Positions 17,319 to 26,663 of a stretch of 36,065 nucleotides of DNA are shown here, in pieces. A model generated the notes under the pieces. It did not search any database. It was not told the origin of the DNA and saw nothing but the letters and a program-made list of their open reading frames with translations. This DNA is from Treponema sp. (GTDB taxonomy: Bacteria; Spirochaetota; Spirochaetia; Treponematales; Breznakiellaceae): positions 1-36,065 of the forward strand of contig JAITJS010000121.1 of assembly GCA_031278815.1 (NCBI GenBank), written 5' to 3'. Position numbers and translations under genes: made by a program. Positions within the stretch are counted from its first letter, which is position 1, and each line of letters opens with the position of its first letter.

Positions 17319-18542
17319 TCATCCCCCTACCGGGCTTCTTCCCGCCTCACGGAGGGTTTTACTTGCCCCTAAAGGAATCGCCAGTAAACTTATGACCATA
17401 CCGGTTCCGATAAGGAGCATATCTATGGAAACCCGGTCTGAAACAGGTCCAAAAACAACCATACCCAGGGGCATCATGGTACTGCTGAGCATAGTGAAGA
17501 CCGAAAGAACCCTCCCCATAAAAGCCGCTTCTACCTTGGTCTGTAACAAAACCATAAACGGGGCATTCCAAAGCGGGAGGGAGATCCCTAGGATTGCCAT
17601 AATGACCAGGTACAGCCAAAACCGAGGGGCAAGCCCCAATCCCATAGCAAAAATACCGCATAAGAGGCACGAAAGGGTCATGGTATAGATACGGTTTTTG
17701 AAGCCTCCCCACATTCCTATCAGCATACCGCCTCCCATCATTCCCATAGAAAAGGTAATTTCTATGGCAGAAAGACGCCAGACCTCATTCCCGAAATCTC
17801 TGGTTACCTGTAGGGGGGTTAAAAACGCGAGGGGAGCGCAAAAAAAGAAAAATATCCCGGAAAAAACCATCATCCGTAAAACAAAACGGTGTTTTTTTAT
17901 GTATTCCATTCCTTCTTTCAGATCATGAAAATAGGCGAGGCCTTTTTCTTCTGGTGACGATTGTATCTCCTGCGGGGATTTTACCAAGAAGAAAACCATA
18001 CTTATACCCACAGCAGCGGTAATCACGTCGAGAAAAAAGAGTATTTCTAATGGAGCGAACGCCATGAGTCCGCCGCTTATCATCGGTGCGGTCAAGGTGA
18101 TGCCTGACTGGATGCTGCTCTGTATGCCGTTTATTTTGGTCAACTGTTCCGGAGGAACGATTTGCGGAATAAAAGCCCCTGCTGCGGGCGTTTGCACTCC
18201 CTGTCCAAAAGAACGGACCACTGCGCATACTAACAGTATTCCAATGTGGTCAAAGCCCAGCATAATCAAAATCGCCACAAGAATACTGACAAAAGCTATG
18301 GCGCCGTCCGCTGCATTGATGAGGTATTTCCGGTTGAATCTATCCGTCCAAACTCCGGCAAAAGGGGAAATAAAAAACATGGGGAGAAATCCGGCAATCG
18401 TAAAAATAGTCATCATCGTTCCCGATTGGGTTTTAAGGGTTATATGCCAGGTAATCGCGTATTGTACCACCATGGTGCCAAACATGGATAAAGCCTGTCC
18501 AGTAACAAACAAGGCAGTATTCTTTTTCCAGGTACTATCCAT
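17319..18542 (-). CDS. MFS drug-efflux-type transporter (MefA/TetV-like)
   Basis: A 12-helix major facilitator of about 407 residues from ATG 18542. A TTG 12 codons upstream lacks a ribosome-binding site, and the family usually begins just before WKKNTALFVTGQA. Visible motifs are GVWTDRFNRKYL between helices 2 and 3, RSFGQGVQTPAAGAFIPQIV, and PPEQLTKINGIQSSIQSG, all typical of the MFS_3/MefA group of macrolide and other drug exporters. A cytoplasmic loop carries PQEIQSSPEEK. No resistance or regulator gene is adjacent, so the substrate is open. The 168 bp downstream, before the SGNH gene start, hold no gene. Confidence 0.88.
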   Translation of the reverse strand: MDSTWKKNTALFVTGQALSMFGTMVVQYAITWHITLKTQSGTMMTIFTIAGFLPMFFISPFAGVWTDRFNRKYLINAADGAIAFVSILVAILIMLGFDHIGILLVCAVVRSFGQGVQTPAAGAFIPQIVPPEQLTKINGIQSSIQSGITLTAPMISGGLMAFAPLEILFFLDVITAAVGISMVFFLVKSPQEIQSSPEEKGLAYFHDLKEGMEYIKKHRFVLRMMVFSGIFFFFCAPLAFLTPLQVTRDFGNEVWRLSAIEITFSMGMMGGGMLIGMWGGFKNRIYTMTLSCLLCGIFAMGLGLAPRFWLYLVIMAILGISLPLWNAPFMVLLQTKVEAAFMGRVLSVFTMLSSTMMPLGMVVFGPVSDRVSIDMLLIGTGMVISLLAIPLGASKTLREAGRSPVGG

Positions 18543-18784
18543 ACCCACATGGATACCTGAGTTTTTATAAAAAGTCAATTAAGGAAAGAATACAGGCGCC
18601 CCAGATGGACACGGGCGAACATTGGTGAACATCTCTTTAAGGTTCAATTTCCAACGGCATGCAACGTTTTTTAAGCCCGAATGCGATATAATGATCGATA
18701 CTGCCAGCCCACCTGTCATGAAAACTGCGGGTCGAGAGATGCCATTTATGATCGCTCACGTTATCATGGACACAGCCAATCTTG

Positions 18785-18824
18785 AAGGAGGGGTATACGA
18801 ACCCTTTCGTATACCCTACTCCTT
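18785..18824 (-). terminator. Hairpin terminator of the pst-phoU operon
   Basis: A perfect 11-bp stem, GGGTATACGAA and its complement (18791-18801 with 18806-18816), has a 4-nt loop. The stem extends outward by AAGGAG/CTCCTT with a small bulge. It starts about 13 bp after the phoU stop on the minus strand. No long T-run follows, so termination may be only partial. The rest of the 18579-18836 gap holds no gene that I recognise. Confidence 0.55.
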
Positions 18825-18836
18825 TCGATCGCTTCA

Positions 18837-19481
18837 TCAGTTGAGTTCTTCGTGGGTGCTTTCTACCATGTAAATAACCCCCTCGCATATATTCGTGATA
18901 TGATCCCCAAGCCGCTCAAGAAACCCGGAGGTTCGCAGCAGCCTGACCGCCTTTTTAACCAACTCTGGGTGTTCTTGCATAAGGTGCAAGGTTTCCTCGG
19001 TCAGGGACTTGTGTTCCACATCAATTCGGTCGTCCAGTGCAGCCGCAATCCGGGCTGCCTGAGCGTCCTGGTTCAAGTACGCATTGATAGATGCCCGAAG
19101 CATCTCGATACTAGTGGCGGCCATGCGTTCAAGCCGCACCAAAGACCGGAAGGCCGGTTCCCCGGAGAGCTTCATGGCTGCCTTGGCAATGTGCACTGTG
19201 TAGTCCCCGATCCGTTCCAGGTTTCCTGCCACCTTAATGATGCTCACCAGTTCCCTCATGTGCCGGGCCACCGGCTGGTGCGTCGCAATGAGAATCGCCA
19301 CCTGGTCTTCTATCTTAAGCTGCATGGCATTTACTACCATATCCGCGGCTTTTACTTCCTTGGCCAGTTCCTCATTGGTGTCTCTCAAGGCACTCATAGC
19401 CTTGCTCAAATCTTCCTCCACCTGAGAGGCCATTGCCAATATATCGTGGCGTACCTGATTCATGGATTCCAAAAAAAACAT
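18837..19481 (-). CDS. phoU: Phosphate transport system regulatory protein PhoU
   Basis: A 214-residue protein of two PhoU three-helix repeats. The first has LERIGDYTVHIAKAA near residues 93-107 and the second LERLGDHITNICEGVIYM near 190-207. These carry the family's metal-cluster motif E(R)xGD. PhoU links PstSCAB flux to the PhoR-type sensor and limits phosphate uptake. It is the last gene of the pst operon, 36 bp after pstB, with AGGAGG about 7 bp before the ATG. No phoB or phoR gene is in the window. Confidence 0.95.
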   Translation of the reverse strand: MFFLESMNQVRHDILAMASQVEEDLSKAMSALRDTNEELAKEVKAADMVVNAMQLKIEDQVAILIATHQPVARHMRELVSIIKVAGNLERIGDYTVHIAKAAMKLSGEPAFRSLVRLERMAATSIEMLRASINAYLNQDAQAARIAAALDDRIDVEHKSLTEETLHLMQEHPELVKKAVRLLRTSGFLERLGDHITNICEGVIYMVESTHEELN

Positions 19482-19517
19482 GTTCTGCTTCCTCCTATGG
19501 AAAAATATGTGCTTAGT

Positions 19518-20282
19518 TTACCCGAAACGGCCGGAAATATAGGCTTCGGTTCGGCGGTCCTTAGGGTTGGTGAATACGGTTTTGGTGTCGTTGTATTCCA
19601 CCATATCTCCCAGGAGGAAGAATGCGGTTTTGTCGCTCACCCGTGCGGCCTGGTGCATAGCGTGGGTTACGATGATGATGGTGTACTCCTTTTTCAGTTC
19701 TCCCATCAACGCTTCGATCTTGTCGGTTGCCAAGGGGTCTAGGGCGCTGGTAGGCTCGTCCATCAGGATGATCTCCGGATGCATGGCAATGCTTCGGGCA
19801 ATACAGAGCCGCTGCTGCTGTCCCCCGGATAAACCCAGAGCCGAGCGTTTAAGCCGGTCCTTTACCTCCTCCCAGAGTGCGGCCTTGATCAAGGAGGTCT
19901 CCACCAGTTCCGCCAAGAACCGCTTATCCCGTTGGCCCTGCATACGGGGTCCATAGGCGATGTTATCGAAGATGCTCATGTTGAAGGGATTAGGCTTCTG
20001 AAAGACCATCCCTACCCGGCTGCGCAGTTCGCTTACGTCCAGGGCGCCGTAGATATCTTGGCCGTCCATGAGGGCGGTTCCGGTAACCTTGCAGGAGGGG
20101 ATGAGGTCGTTCATTCGGTTAAAGACCCGCAAGAACGTGGACTTGCCGCACCCGGAAGGGCCGATAAAGGCGGCGATCTCCCGGGGCTGGAGGGTAAAGG
20201 TAACCGTTTTCAGTGCCTGAAACTCCCCGTAGAACACCGAGAGTTCCCGCACATCCAGTTTTGGTTTTTCTGTATCGTTCAT
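19518..20282 (-). CDS. pstB: Phosphate ABC transporter ATP-binding protein PstB
   Basis: A 254-residue ATPase with Walker [13 protein letters not shown] near residue 38, the PstB-typical [11 protein letters not shown] after it, a Q-loop in VFQKPNPF, signature [13 protein letters not shown] near 153, Walker [14 protein letters not shown], and switch His in [13 protein letters not shown]. The [18 protein letters not shown] tail is characteristic of PstB. The start codon overlaps the pstA stop (ATGA), so translation is coupled. Confidence 0.97.
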   Translation of the reverse strand: MNDTEKPKLDVRELSVFYGEFQALKTVTFTLQPREIAAFIGPSGCGKSTFLRVFNRMNDLIPSCKVTGTALMDGQDIYGALDVSELRSRVGMVFQKPNPFNMSIFDNIAYGPRMQGQRDKRFLAELVETSLIKAALWEEVKDRLKRSALGLSGGQQQRLCIARSIAMHPEIILMDEPTSALDPLATDKIEALMGELKKEYTIIIVTHAMHQAARVSDKTAFFLLGDMVEYNDTKTVFTNPKDRRTEAYISGRFG

Positions 20283-21115
20283 ATACTCCTCTGACGGTTA
20301 AGGTAACGGGAGACCAATTTCGTTGCCGTGTTGATAAGGACCACCAGGATGATGAGTACCGTTGCGGTGGCAAAGGCAATGCCGAAATCTTCCGGGTTTA
20401 TCGCTTCCTTGGTAAGGTAATAGAGGTGAATGGTGAGGGTCCGGCCTGAGTCAAACACCGATGAGGGGAGGTTCCGGGTGATCCCTACGGTGAGCAGCAC
20501 CGGCGCGGACTCTCCCACCACCCGTCCTATGGCCAAGATCACGGCGGTCCCAATCCCCGGCAGGGCTGCGGGGAGGACTATATACCGGATGGTCTGAAAC
20601 TGGGTGGCCCCCAGGGCAAGGGAAGCCTCCCTAAAGGATTCAGGGATGGTCTTTAAGGATTCCTCGGTGGTTCTGATGATCACCGGCAGGATCATGATGC
20701 TCAAGGTACAGGCCCCTGCAAGAATAGACTGGCCGAATTGCAGGAACCGGCAGAACAGCAAGAGTCCGAAAAGTCCATAGAGGATGGAGGGGATTCCCGC
20801 GAGGGTTTCTATGGCCAGCCGTAAGGCCCGGACAAGACCGGAATTGCCCGTATACTCGTTGAGCAAGAGGGCAGTCAAGAGGGCGATGGGTAAGGCCATG
20901 ACCAGGGATAAGAGGACCACATACAGGGTCGTTACCAGCATGGGAACGATGCCCCGGGGATTTGCAGGGGATAGGAGGGCCAGGTTCATATACCCGGAAG
21001 CGGAGACCAGTATATACCCCAGGATAAAGACCAAGACCCCCAGGACCACCACTAAGGAAAGGGCCATAAGCCCATAGAGCACCCCCTCTTGGAGGACCCG
21101 TTTTTTTTGCTTCAT
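20279..21115 (-). CDS. pstA: Phosphate ABC transporter permease PstA
   Basis: A 278-residue permease with six membrane segments. After an N-terminal helix (about 14-37) the core includes [20 protein letters not shown] and the ATPase-coupling loop [20 protein letters not shown] near 167-186, the standard PstA positions. The ATG directly follows the pstC stop with no gap. Its own last bases overlap the start of pstB. Confidence 0.95.
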   Translation of the reverse strand: MKQKKRVLQEGVLYGLMALSLVVVLGVLVFILGYILVSASGYMNLALLSPANPRGIVPMLVTTLYVVLLSLVMALPIALLTALLLNEYTGNSGLVRALRLAIETLAGIPSILYGLFGLLLFCRFLQFGQSILAGACTLSIMILPVIIRTTEESLKTIPESFREASLALGATQFQTIRYIVLPAALPGIGTAVILAIGRVVGESAPVLLTVGITRNLPSSVFDSGRTLTIHLYYLTKEAINPEDFGIAFATATVLIILVVLINTATKLVSRYLNRQRSI

Positions 21116-22282
21116 CTATACCTCCTTATGCCGCCTCAGGTACAGGACCGTACTGTTCAGCACCAAAATAAGCATGAAGAGAACCACCCCGATGGAAAAG
21201 AGCAGTTCCCGGTGTCTCCCTTGGGCGTAGCCCATTTCCAAGGCAATGGTGGCGGTCAGGGTCCGCACGCTGTCCAAGGGACTATGGATAAGCTGTACCG
21301 AATTCCCCGCTACCAGGATCACCGCCATCGTTTCCCCTACGGCCCGGGAAATCCCCAGCATCACCGCGGCGATAACCCCGGACCGGGCATGGGGCAGGGC
21401 CACAAACCAGAGGGTCTGCATCTTGCTTGCCCCCAATGCTAAGGAGGCTTCCCAGTGGGACCGGGGAACCGCACGAATCGAGGTCTCCGTAATGGTGATG
21501 ATGGTAGGGAGGATCATCATGGAGAGCATGATGATGGCGGAAAGGAGGCTGTTCCCTGAGGGCAGGGCAAAGGCCTGTTTCACCCAGGGGACGATCACCA
21601 TTAAGCCGAAGAATCCATAGACCACCGAGGGGATTCCCGCAAGGAGTTCTATTCCTGCCCGGGCCAGGGCCGCAGGCTTAGGATGCAGGTATTCCCCTAG
21701 AAAAAGTCCGCACAACAGGGCCAGGGGGACCCCCAAAAGAACCGCTCCCAGGCTTGCCAGCACCGTACCGAGGATCATGGGTAAGATGCCGTAGATCTTT
21801 TCGTAGGTGGGCTCCCATTGGGTACCGGTCAAGAAACGGGCAAGGCTGTAGGGGGCTTCAGGCAGGATAAAGTGTATTTTAGGAACTAATCCGGGCCGCC
21901 CCGGATACTGTACCGTATACACCCCGGATTCAGGAGCGGAATATTCCCCCTCTTCATATTCGATAAAGTCGATCCCCTGTTCTGTTGCGGCGACCTCGGC
22001 TTTGAGGACCCGGACCCCTTCAGGACCGGGAAACCGCAGATCCACAGCGGAGGTTGACTGGGGAAGGCGTATCAAGACCGTATCTTGGTATGCTTCTCCA
22101 TTGACCGCTATTTCCCGGATGTTTTCCAAGACCAGCCGGATCTCGGAATCCGTGGGAAAGAGGAAGGGCCCTGCCCCTTGGATAACCACAAAGAGCAGGA
22201 TCCCTCCCAGGGCCAGAATGGAAAAACCGGAAACCCCTTGGACCAGACGCTTAAAAAGAAGGTCGATGTTCCGGCGCTGCAT
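21116..22282 (-). CDS. pstC: Phosphate ABC transporter permease PstC
   Basis: A 388-residue permease, longer than the common 300-320. The extra length is a periplasmic insertion of about 120 residues between the first (about 14-35) and second membrane helices. It is rich in beta-type sequence (DSEIRLVLENIREIAVNGEA, then YEEGEYSAPESGVYTV). The core shows GIELLAGIPSVVYGFFGLMV and the coupling loop [20 protein letters not shown]. The insertion may contact PstS. It begins 6 bp after pstS. Confidence 0.95.
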   Translation of the reverse strand: MQRRNIDLLFKRLVQGVSGFSILALGGILLFVVIQGAGPFLFPTDSEIRLVLENIREIAVNGEAYQDTVLIRLPQSTSAVDLRFPGPEGVRVLKAEVAATEQGIDFIEYEEGEYSAPESGVYTVQYPGRPGLVPKIHFILPEAPYSLARFLTGTQWEPTYEKIYGILPMILGTVLASLGAVLLGVPLALLCGLFLGEYLHPKPAALARAGIELLAGIPSVVYGFFGLMVIVPWVKQAFALPSGNSLLSAIIMLSMMILPTIITITETSIRAVPRSHWEASLALGASKMQTLWFVALPHARSGVIAAVMLGISRAVGETMAVILVAGNSVQLIHSPLDSVRTLTATIALEMGYAQGRHRELLFSIGVVLFMLILVLNSTVLYLRRHKEV

Positions 22283-22288
22283 GGCCCC

Positions 22289-23137
22289 TTAATCCTTTAC
22301 CGAAATCCAACTCTTGCGCACGATGGCCTGCCCCGCATCAGAGAGGACCCATTCCAGGAACCGCCGGGTTTCCTCATGTGCCGATGTGCCCCGGGTTACC
22401 AGGATAAAGGGCCGGGCAATCTGGTAGGTCCCGTTGATCACGTTGGCGCTTCTTGCCTCAACCCCTTCAATGGCCAGGGGTTTCACCGAGCTATCCACCG
22501 AGCCCAGGGAGATGTACCCGATAGCATCGGCATTCCGGGAAACTTCGGCCTTGACCGCACCGGTTCCGTCAAATTCTATTGAACCGGGGACCAGCTTGCC
22601 TTTAAGGGCGATAAGTTCCTCAAAGGCCCCCCGGGTTCCTGACCCAGGTTCACGGGAAACCACCGCAATTTTACCCTGCTTCTCCGGGGTAAGCTCGCTC
22701 CAGTCCTGGATCTTGCCGGAGTAAATATCCCGGCACGCTTCTATGGAAAGGTCGATCAAGGGGTTAGTCTGGTGAACAATCACCGCAATGCCGTCTATGG
22801 CGATGACCAGTTCCGTGAGGGCGGATCCTTTTTCTGCGGGGTTCAACTCCCGGCTGGACATACCCACTTCGCTGGTTCCTGAAGCCGCGGCATTGATGCC
22901 GTCGGAAGAGCCGGTGCCGTTGATGTTGATCTTCACATTCCTGCGCACCTGGGTGTAGTCTGCGGCCAGAAGCTCCATCAAGGGGGTAACCGAGGTTGAC
23001 CCGGCTATTTCAATGGTGTAAGGGGCGTCTTTGACTTCAGGGCCTGCCCCTGATGGTGCCTTCGCGCCTCCGGCAAAAACCGGTCCAAGACACATTGCGG
23101 CCAAGCAAAGAGCCACGCCTCGTGTTTTACGTTGCAT
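22289..23137 (-). CDS. pstS: Phosphate-binding protein PstS
   Basis: A 282-residue periplasmic phosphate receptor, counted from ATG 23137 because GAGGAG stands 7 bp before it; a start at 23155 would add six residues. The signal sequence (about 1-22) ends in PVFA. Phosphate-site motifs are GSTSVTPLME near residue 45, GTGSSDGINAAASGTSEVGM near 75, and SREPGSGTRGAFEEL near 160. No clear lipobox is seen. It is the first gene of pstSCAB-phoU, preceded by a candidate Pho box. Confidence 0.95.
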   Translation of the reverse strand: MQRKTRGVALCLAAMCLGPVFAGGAKAPSGAGPEVKDAPYTIEIAGSTSVTPLMELLAADYTQVRRNVKININGTGSSDGINAAASGTSEVGMSSRELNPAEKGSALTELVIAIDGIAVIVHQTNPLIDLSIEACRDIYSGKIQDWSELTPEKQGKIAVVSREPGSGTRGAFEELIALKGKLVPGSIEFDGTGAVKAEVSRNADAIGYISLGSVDSSVKPLAIEGVEARSANVINGTYQIARPFILVTRGTSAHEETRRFLEWVLSDAGQAIVRKSWISVKD

Positions 23138-23171
23138 ACTGTTCTCCTCAATCATAGAATTGGCTTAAACC

Positions 23172-23210
23172 TACAAAGGCACGGTTAAAATATGATGAGG
23201 ATTCGGTTAA
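23172..23210 (-). promoter_or_regulatory. Candidate Pho box upstream of pstS
   Basis: On the minus strand four hexamers lie at exact 11-bp steps: TTAACC (23210-23205), CTCATC (23199-23194), TTAACC (23188-23183) and TTTGTA (23177-23172). Direct repeats of TTAACA-like or CTGTCAT-like units at 11-bp period are the hallmark of PhoP and PhoB sites. The array ends about 35 bp before the pstS start codon. No good -35 hexamer is seen, as expected for an activator-dependent promoter. Confidence 0.45.
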
Positions 23211-23281
23211 TTTTCAGTTTTTTCTTCTTAGTGGCGCTGCCGCTTCGGTTTCGGTACTGTTTTTTCAGCAGAATATAAATC

Positions 23282-23310
23282 TTGACAAGTATCAAAGCCC
23301 ACCCTATCCT
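23282..23310 (+). promoter_or_regulatory. Promoter of the alanine symporter gene
   Basis: A perfect TTGACA (23282-23287) is separated by 17 bp from TATCCT (23305-23310). Transcription would start near 23317, leaving a very short leader with AAGGAG 6 bp before ATG 23331. It is divergent from the pst operon, about 70 bp from the candidate Pho box. Confidence 0.6.
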
Positions 23311-23330
23311 ATAGTTCTAAGGAGAATGCT

Positions 23331-24710
23331 ATGGAACAATTTGGCGCTTTCGTAAAAATGGTTGACGGGTACCTCTGGGGGCCGTGGTTGTTGGTGTTGC
23401 TGTTTGGTACCCATCTGTTTATGACCGTACGAACCGGCTTTATTCAGCGCAAGCTCGGTCTTGCTATCAAGCTGTCGGTTACGAAAGACAAGGACGGCAC
23501 TGGGGATGTCTCCCAATTCGGCGCCCTCACCACAGCCCTGGCCTCTACGATTGGAACGGGTAACATCATCGGGGTGGGTACCGCCGTTGCCTTGGGAGGG
23601 CCCGGAGCGGTCCTGTGGATGTGGCTTACCGGGGTCTTCGGTATCGCCACCAAGTATGCGGAATCCCTTATCGCGGTGAAGTATCGGGTGAAAACCGAAA
23701 GCGGTACCATGCTCGGCGGGGCCATGTACGCCCTGGAACGGGGCCTTAAAATGAAATGGCTTGCCCTTCTCTTTGCGGTGTTTACTGCCTTTGCTGCCTT
23801 TGGGATTGGAAACGGGGTCCAGGCCAATGCCGTGGCTTCCCTCATCAATGAAACCTTTCAGGTCCCCTTGTGGGTATCAGGGGCAATCATGGCCGTGCTG
23901 GTAGCCCTGGTTTTGCTTGGGGGTATCAAATGGATCACCAATGTATGTATACGCTTAGTGCCCTTCATGGCGGTTATGTATGTGGTGGGTTGTATCATCA
24001 TTCTGGGGATCAATCACACGTACATCCTCCCGGCAATCCAGGAGATTTGTCGTTCCGCATTTTCTGCCCGTGCCGCAGGAGGCGGTTTTATTGCTGCCGG
24101 GGTTATGGCCGCAGCTCGCTACGGTATTGCCCGGGGGCTTTTTTCCAATGAATCCGGTATGGGTTCCGCGCCTATTGTGGCGGCTGCTGCTCAAACCCGC
24201 AATCCCGTGCGTCAAGCCCTGGTTTCCAGTACGGGAACCTTCTGGGATACGGTAGTGGTGTGCGCCATGACGGGCCTGGTGATTGTAAGCTCGGTGATTG
24301 GTAACCCTAATATAGACTCCATCAATTTTAATGGCGGGGTTCTTACCCATGCGGCTTTTAATCAGATCCCGGTGGTTGGTACGGTGGTGCTTACCTTTGG
24401 TTTGATAACTTTTGCATTTTCCACGATCCTGGGCTGGTCCTACTATGGAGAGCGCTGCGCAGAATACCTGTTCGGTTCTAAAATCAACATCCCTTATCGG
24501 GTGCTCTATGTGATCGTTACCTTTGTTGGTTCTATGGTGGCCTTGGATCTGGTATGGGATATAGCCGATGCACTGAACGCCCTCATGGCCATTCCCAACC
24601 TGGTGGCGGTACTGCTGTTGAGTAACCTCATTGTAAAGGAAACCCAGCGCTATCTTGGCAATATTGATGAGATAGATACAAATCCCATTCCTTCACGGAA
24701 GGAATTGTGA
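23331..24710 (+). CDS. AGCS-family sodium:alanine/glycine symporter
   Basis: A 459-residue inner-membrane symporter with about 10-11 helices. Family marks are GPWLLVLLFGTHLFMTVRTG at the N-terminus and FGALTTALASTIGTGNIIGV (about 61-80), the conserved substrate and sodium region. Also present are ATKYAESLIAVKYRV, ARGLFSNESGMGSAPIVAAA near 265, and GWSYYGERCAEYLFG near 370. It couples Na+ entry to uptake of alanine or glycine. It faces the alanine dehydrogenase gene across an IS5 relic, which fits a role in alanine use. Confidence 0.95.
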   Translation: MEQFGAFVKMVDGYLWGPWLLVLLFGTHLFMTVRTGFIQRKLGLAIKLSVTKDKDGTGDVSQFGALTTALASTIGTGNIIGVGTAVALGGPGAVLWMWLTGVFGIATKYAESLIAVKYRVKTESGTMLGGAMYALERGLKMKWLALLFAVFTAFAAFGIGNGVQANAVASLINETFQVPLWVSGAIMAVLVALVLLGGIKWITNVCIRLVPFMAVMYVVGCIIILGINHTYILPAIQEICRSAFSARAAGGGFIAAGVMAAARYGIARGLFSNESGMGSAPIVAAAAQTRNPVRQALVSSTGTFWDTVVVCAMTGLVIVSSVIGNPNIDSINFNGGVLTHAAFNQIPVVGTVVLTFGLITFAFSTILGWSYYGERCAEYLFGSKINIPYRVLYVIVTFVGSMVALDLVWDIADALNALMAIPNLVAVLLLSNLIVKETQRYLGNIDEIDTNPIPSRKEL

Positions 24711-24718
24711 ACTAAGCA

Positions 24719-24743
24719 TAAAAAAGCCCTCCTATCGGGGGGC
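24719..24743 (-). terminator. Intrinsic terminator reading on the minus strand
   Basis: On the minus strand GCCCCCC-GATA-GGAGGGC (with one G-T pair) is followed directly by TTTTTT. It lies 8 bp beyond the symporter stop, but its T-run is on the other strand. It therefore mainly ends leftward transcripts from the IS5 relic or alanine dehydrogenase side. On the plus strand only the hairpin is present. Confidence 0.7.
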
Positions 24744-24849
24744 ACCTCTGAAAATTACGGGTTTAATGTAGTATTTTTAGTTGGTTTATAAAACGGTCTA
24801 AAATATCCTTGATTATAGCACTATTATATATGCAACGGGGTTTTTATAT

Positions 24850-25390
24850 CCCTCTTGGCTTTCTGCGCTTCCACAAGGTTCTTCAGTTCCTCACCGCTTA
24901 GGTATTTCCGCGCTGCTCGTCCTTTGTTTCGTTATTATGTTACTTTTTTTGTCTATCTTTATAGGCTTCTTGTATCCCTAATGCGTTTCTTCGTTTTTCT
25001 TTGCCCATCGTCCGTATCCTTGTGCCGTCTTTTATTCCTGGTTTTTTCCTCCTCCCACGCTTTCGGTATTCCCCTTTCTTTTATCGTTTCGTTCTCTTCC
25101 TGCTTGTTTCTCTGCCCCGGTACGTCCACGAATGTTGCGTCTACTATGCTTCCGCCACCTGTTCCCTATACTCCCCTATGGTCTTCTCATCCGGCACCGT
25201 ATCGTATAACGATAATCCGAAAAATCTCATAAAACTCAGCCGGTTTTTTATCTGGTATTCCGTCTGCGCATCGCTGCTATTATACAACCGCTGTAGAACA
25301 AGCGCCTTTCTGTTTCATGTTTGTATTTTATCATCTTTCCTTGACTTCTCGAAGAGATTTCCACAGATGCCCTACAGAAAAAGACGGTGA
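24850..25390 (-). pseudogene. IS5-family transposase remnant
   Basis: Reading leftward, the decayed frame gives FFGLSLYDTVPDEKTIGEYR, the N-terminal element of IS5-type transposases, then a stop. In another frame comes IVDATFVDVPGQRN, holding the first catalytic Asp, followed by ETIKERGIPKAWEEE. In further frames RWAKKNEETH and GYKKPIKIDKKSN mark the usual K-N-x-x-x-H-Y-G-Y-K region. At least three frameshifts and several stops make it dead. No clear terminal repeats were found at either edge. The whole gap from 24744 to 25447 otherwise holds no gene. Confidence 0.75.
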
Positions 25391-25393
25391 GTA

Positions 25394-25417
25394 GTACAGG
25401 AGGGTCAGCCCCTGTAC
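25394..25417 (-). terminator. Possible hairpin after alanine dehydrogenase
   Basis: GTACAGG pairs with CCTGTAC around a 10-nt loop, 31 bp beyond the ald stop. No T-run follows directly on the minus strand (TTTTT comes only about 12 nt later), so this may be a weak terminator or an mRNA-stabilising stem. Confidence 0.3.
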
Positions 25418-25447
25418 AAACCCAAGCCGATGAAAGCGCGGTGGGAG

Positions 25448-26563
25448 TTACCGCAAAACCTCGGTTGCGGGAGTATAGGGTAAGCCATGCGCTTCTGCTA
25501 CCCCTTTGTAGGTGAGCGTACCCTTATACACATTTAAGCCCTCAAGCAGGCCGGCATCTTTGGTAAGCGCCCCTTCAAGCCCCAGGTCTGCAATCGCAAG
25601 ACCATAGCGTAGATTGGCGTTTACCAGTGCATTAGTTGCGGTGTTTGCCACTGCTCCGGGCATATTCCCCACACAGTAATTAACCACCCCGTCTTTGATA
25701 AAGATCGGATCATCATGGTAGGTTACCCGGCTTACCTCGCTGCACCCTCCTTGATCAATGGCCACATCCACGATGACCGCACCTTTTTGCATGGTTTTTA
25801 AGTGCCTTTCGCGAATGAGCTTCGGCGTCGCTGAACCGGGGATAAGCACTGCGCCGATGACGAGGTCTGCCTTGGGCAGGAGTTCATCAATGTTTTCAGG
25901 GGTGGAGTACAGGGTACTGATCCGGTTACCATAGATATCTTCCAGGTATTCCAGACGGTCCAGATCAATATCCACCACGGTTACATGCGCGCCAAAGCCG
26001 GCGGCGATCTTTACCGCGTTGGCCCCGACGATCCCCGCACCTAATACCACCACTTCTGCGGCGGGAACCCCGGGTACCCCGGACAAGAGAACCCCTTTGC
26101 CGCCGAAGGGCCGCTCAAGGTATTTGGCCCCTTCCTGGATTGCCAAGCGGCCTGCGATCTGACTCATAGGCTTGAGACAGGGTAATGCACCCTTCCGGTC
26201 TTTGATGGTCTCAAAGGCCACGCCGATACATTTCTGGCGTAACAGCGCTTCTGTCTGGAGACGATCTGGTGCCAAATGGAGGTAGGTAAACAGGATTTGC
26301 CCTGCGCGAATGAGTTCGTATTCTGCTGGTAAAGGCTCCTTCACCTTGACAATCATGTCGCTCTCACCGAATACATCCTCTGCCCGATCCACCAACTTAC
26401 AGCCTACTGCCCCATAGCGCTCGTCTACGTACCCTGAACCTTCTCCCGCGCCTTTTTGAACCAATACGGTATGCCCGTGGTTTTTGTAGGCTTCCGCGGC
26501 TTTGGGGGTTAAACCGACCCGGTATTCATGCTTCTTAATTTCTGTAACGGTACCTATTTTCAT
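25448..26563 (-). CDS. ald: Alanine dehydrogenase
   Basis: A 371-residue enzyme that oxidatively deaminates L-alanine to pyruvate and ammonia with NAD+, or works in reverse. The N-terminal domain shows the Ald start KIGTVTEIKKHEYRVGLTP, Lys75 in VKVKEP and His96 in FTYLHLAPD, the substrate-binding and catalytic residues of the family. The Rossmann fold follows with VVLGAGIVGANAV near 171-183 and an acidic VVDID for NAD+. The catalytic Asp lies in VDVAIDQGG near 269. Length and motifs are standard. AGGAGG lies 7 bp before the ATG. The gene has its own promoter. Confidence 0.97.
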   Translation of the reverse strand: MKIGTVTEIKKHEYRVGLTPKAAEAYKNHGHTVLVQKGAGEGSGYVDERYGAVGCKLVDRAEDVFGESDMIVKVKEPLPAEYELIRAGQILFTYLHLAPDRLQTEALLRQKCIGVAFETIKDRKGALPCLKPMSQIAGRLAIQEGAKYLERPFGGKGVLLSGVPGVPAAEVVVLGAGIVGANAVKIAAGFGAHVTVVDIDLDRLEYLEDIYGNRISTLYSTPENIDELLPKADLVIGAVLIPGSATPKLIRERHLKTMQKGAVIVDVAIDQGGCSEVSRVTYHDDPIFIKDGVVNYCVGNMPGAVANTATNALVNANLRYGLAIADLGLEGALTKDAGLLEGLNVYKGTLTYKGVAEAHGLPYTPATEVLR

Positions 26564-26597
26564 TGTTCGCCTCCTGGAAAAACATTTTTATCATTTT

Positions 26598-26626
26598 ATT
26601 ATACTACTAATCTCAAAAGAAAGCAA
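26598..26626 (-). promoter_or_regulatory. Promoter of ald
   Basis: On the minus strand TTGCTT (26626-26621) and TATAAT (26603-26598) are 17 bp apart. This leaves a leader of about 28 nt before the ATG at 26563. No operator-like palindrome is obvious. Confidence 0.6.
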
Positions 26627-26663
26627 AAGCAGTCCCCATCGAAGGAAGAGACACCATCCACGC

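Noticed and set aside
24855-25232. A 125-codon plus-strand frame rich in Phe, Ser and Leu
   Set aside because: It is the complement of the decayed IS5 transposase. Its composition is an artefact of the A-rich minus strand.
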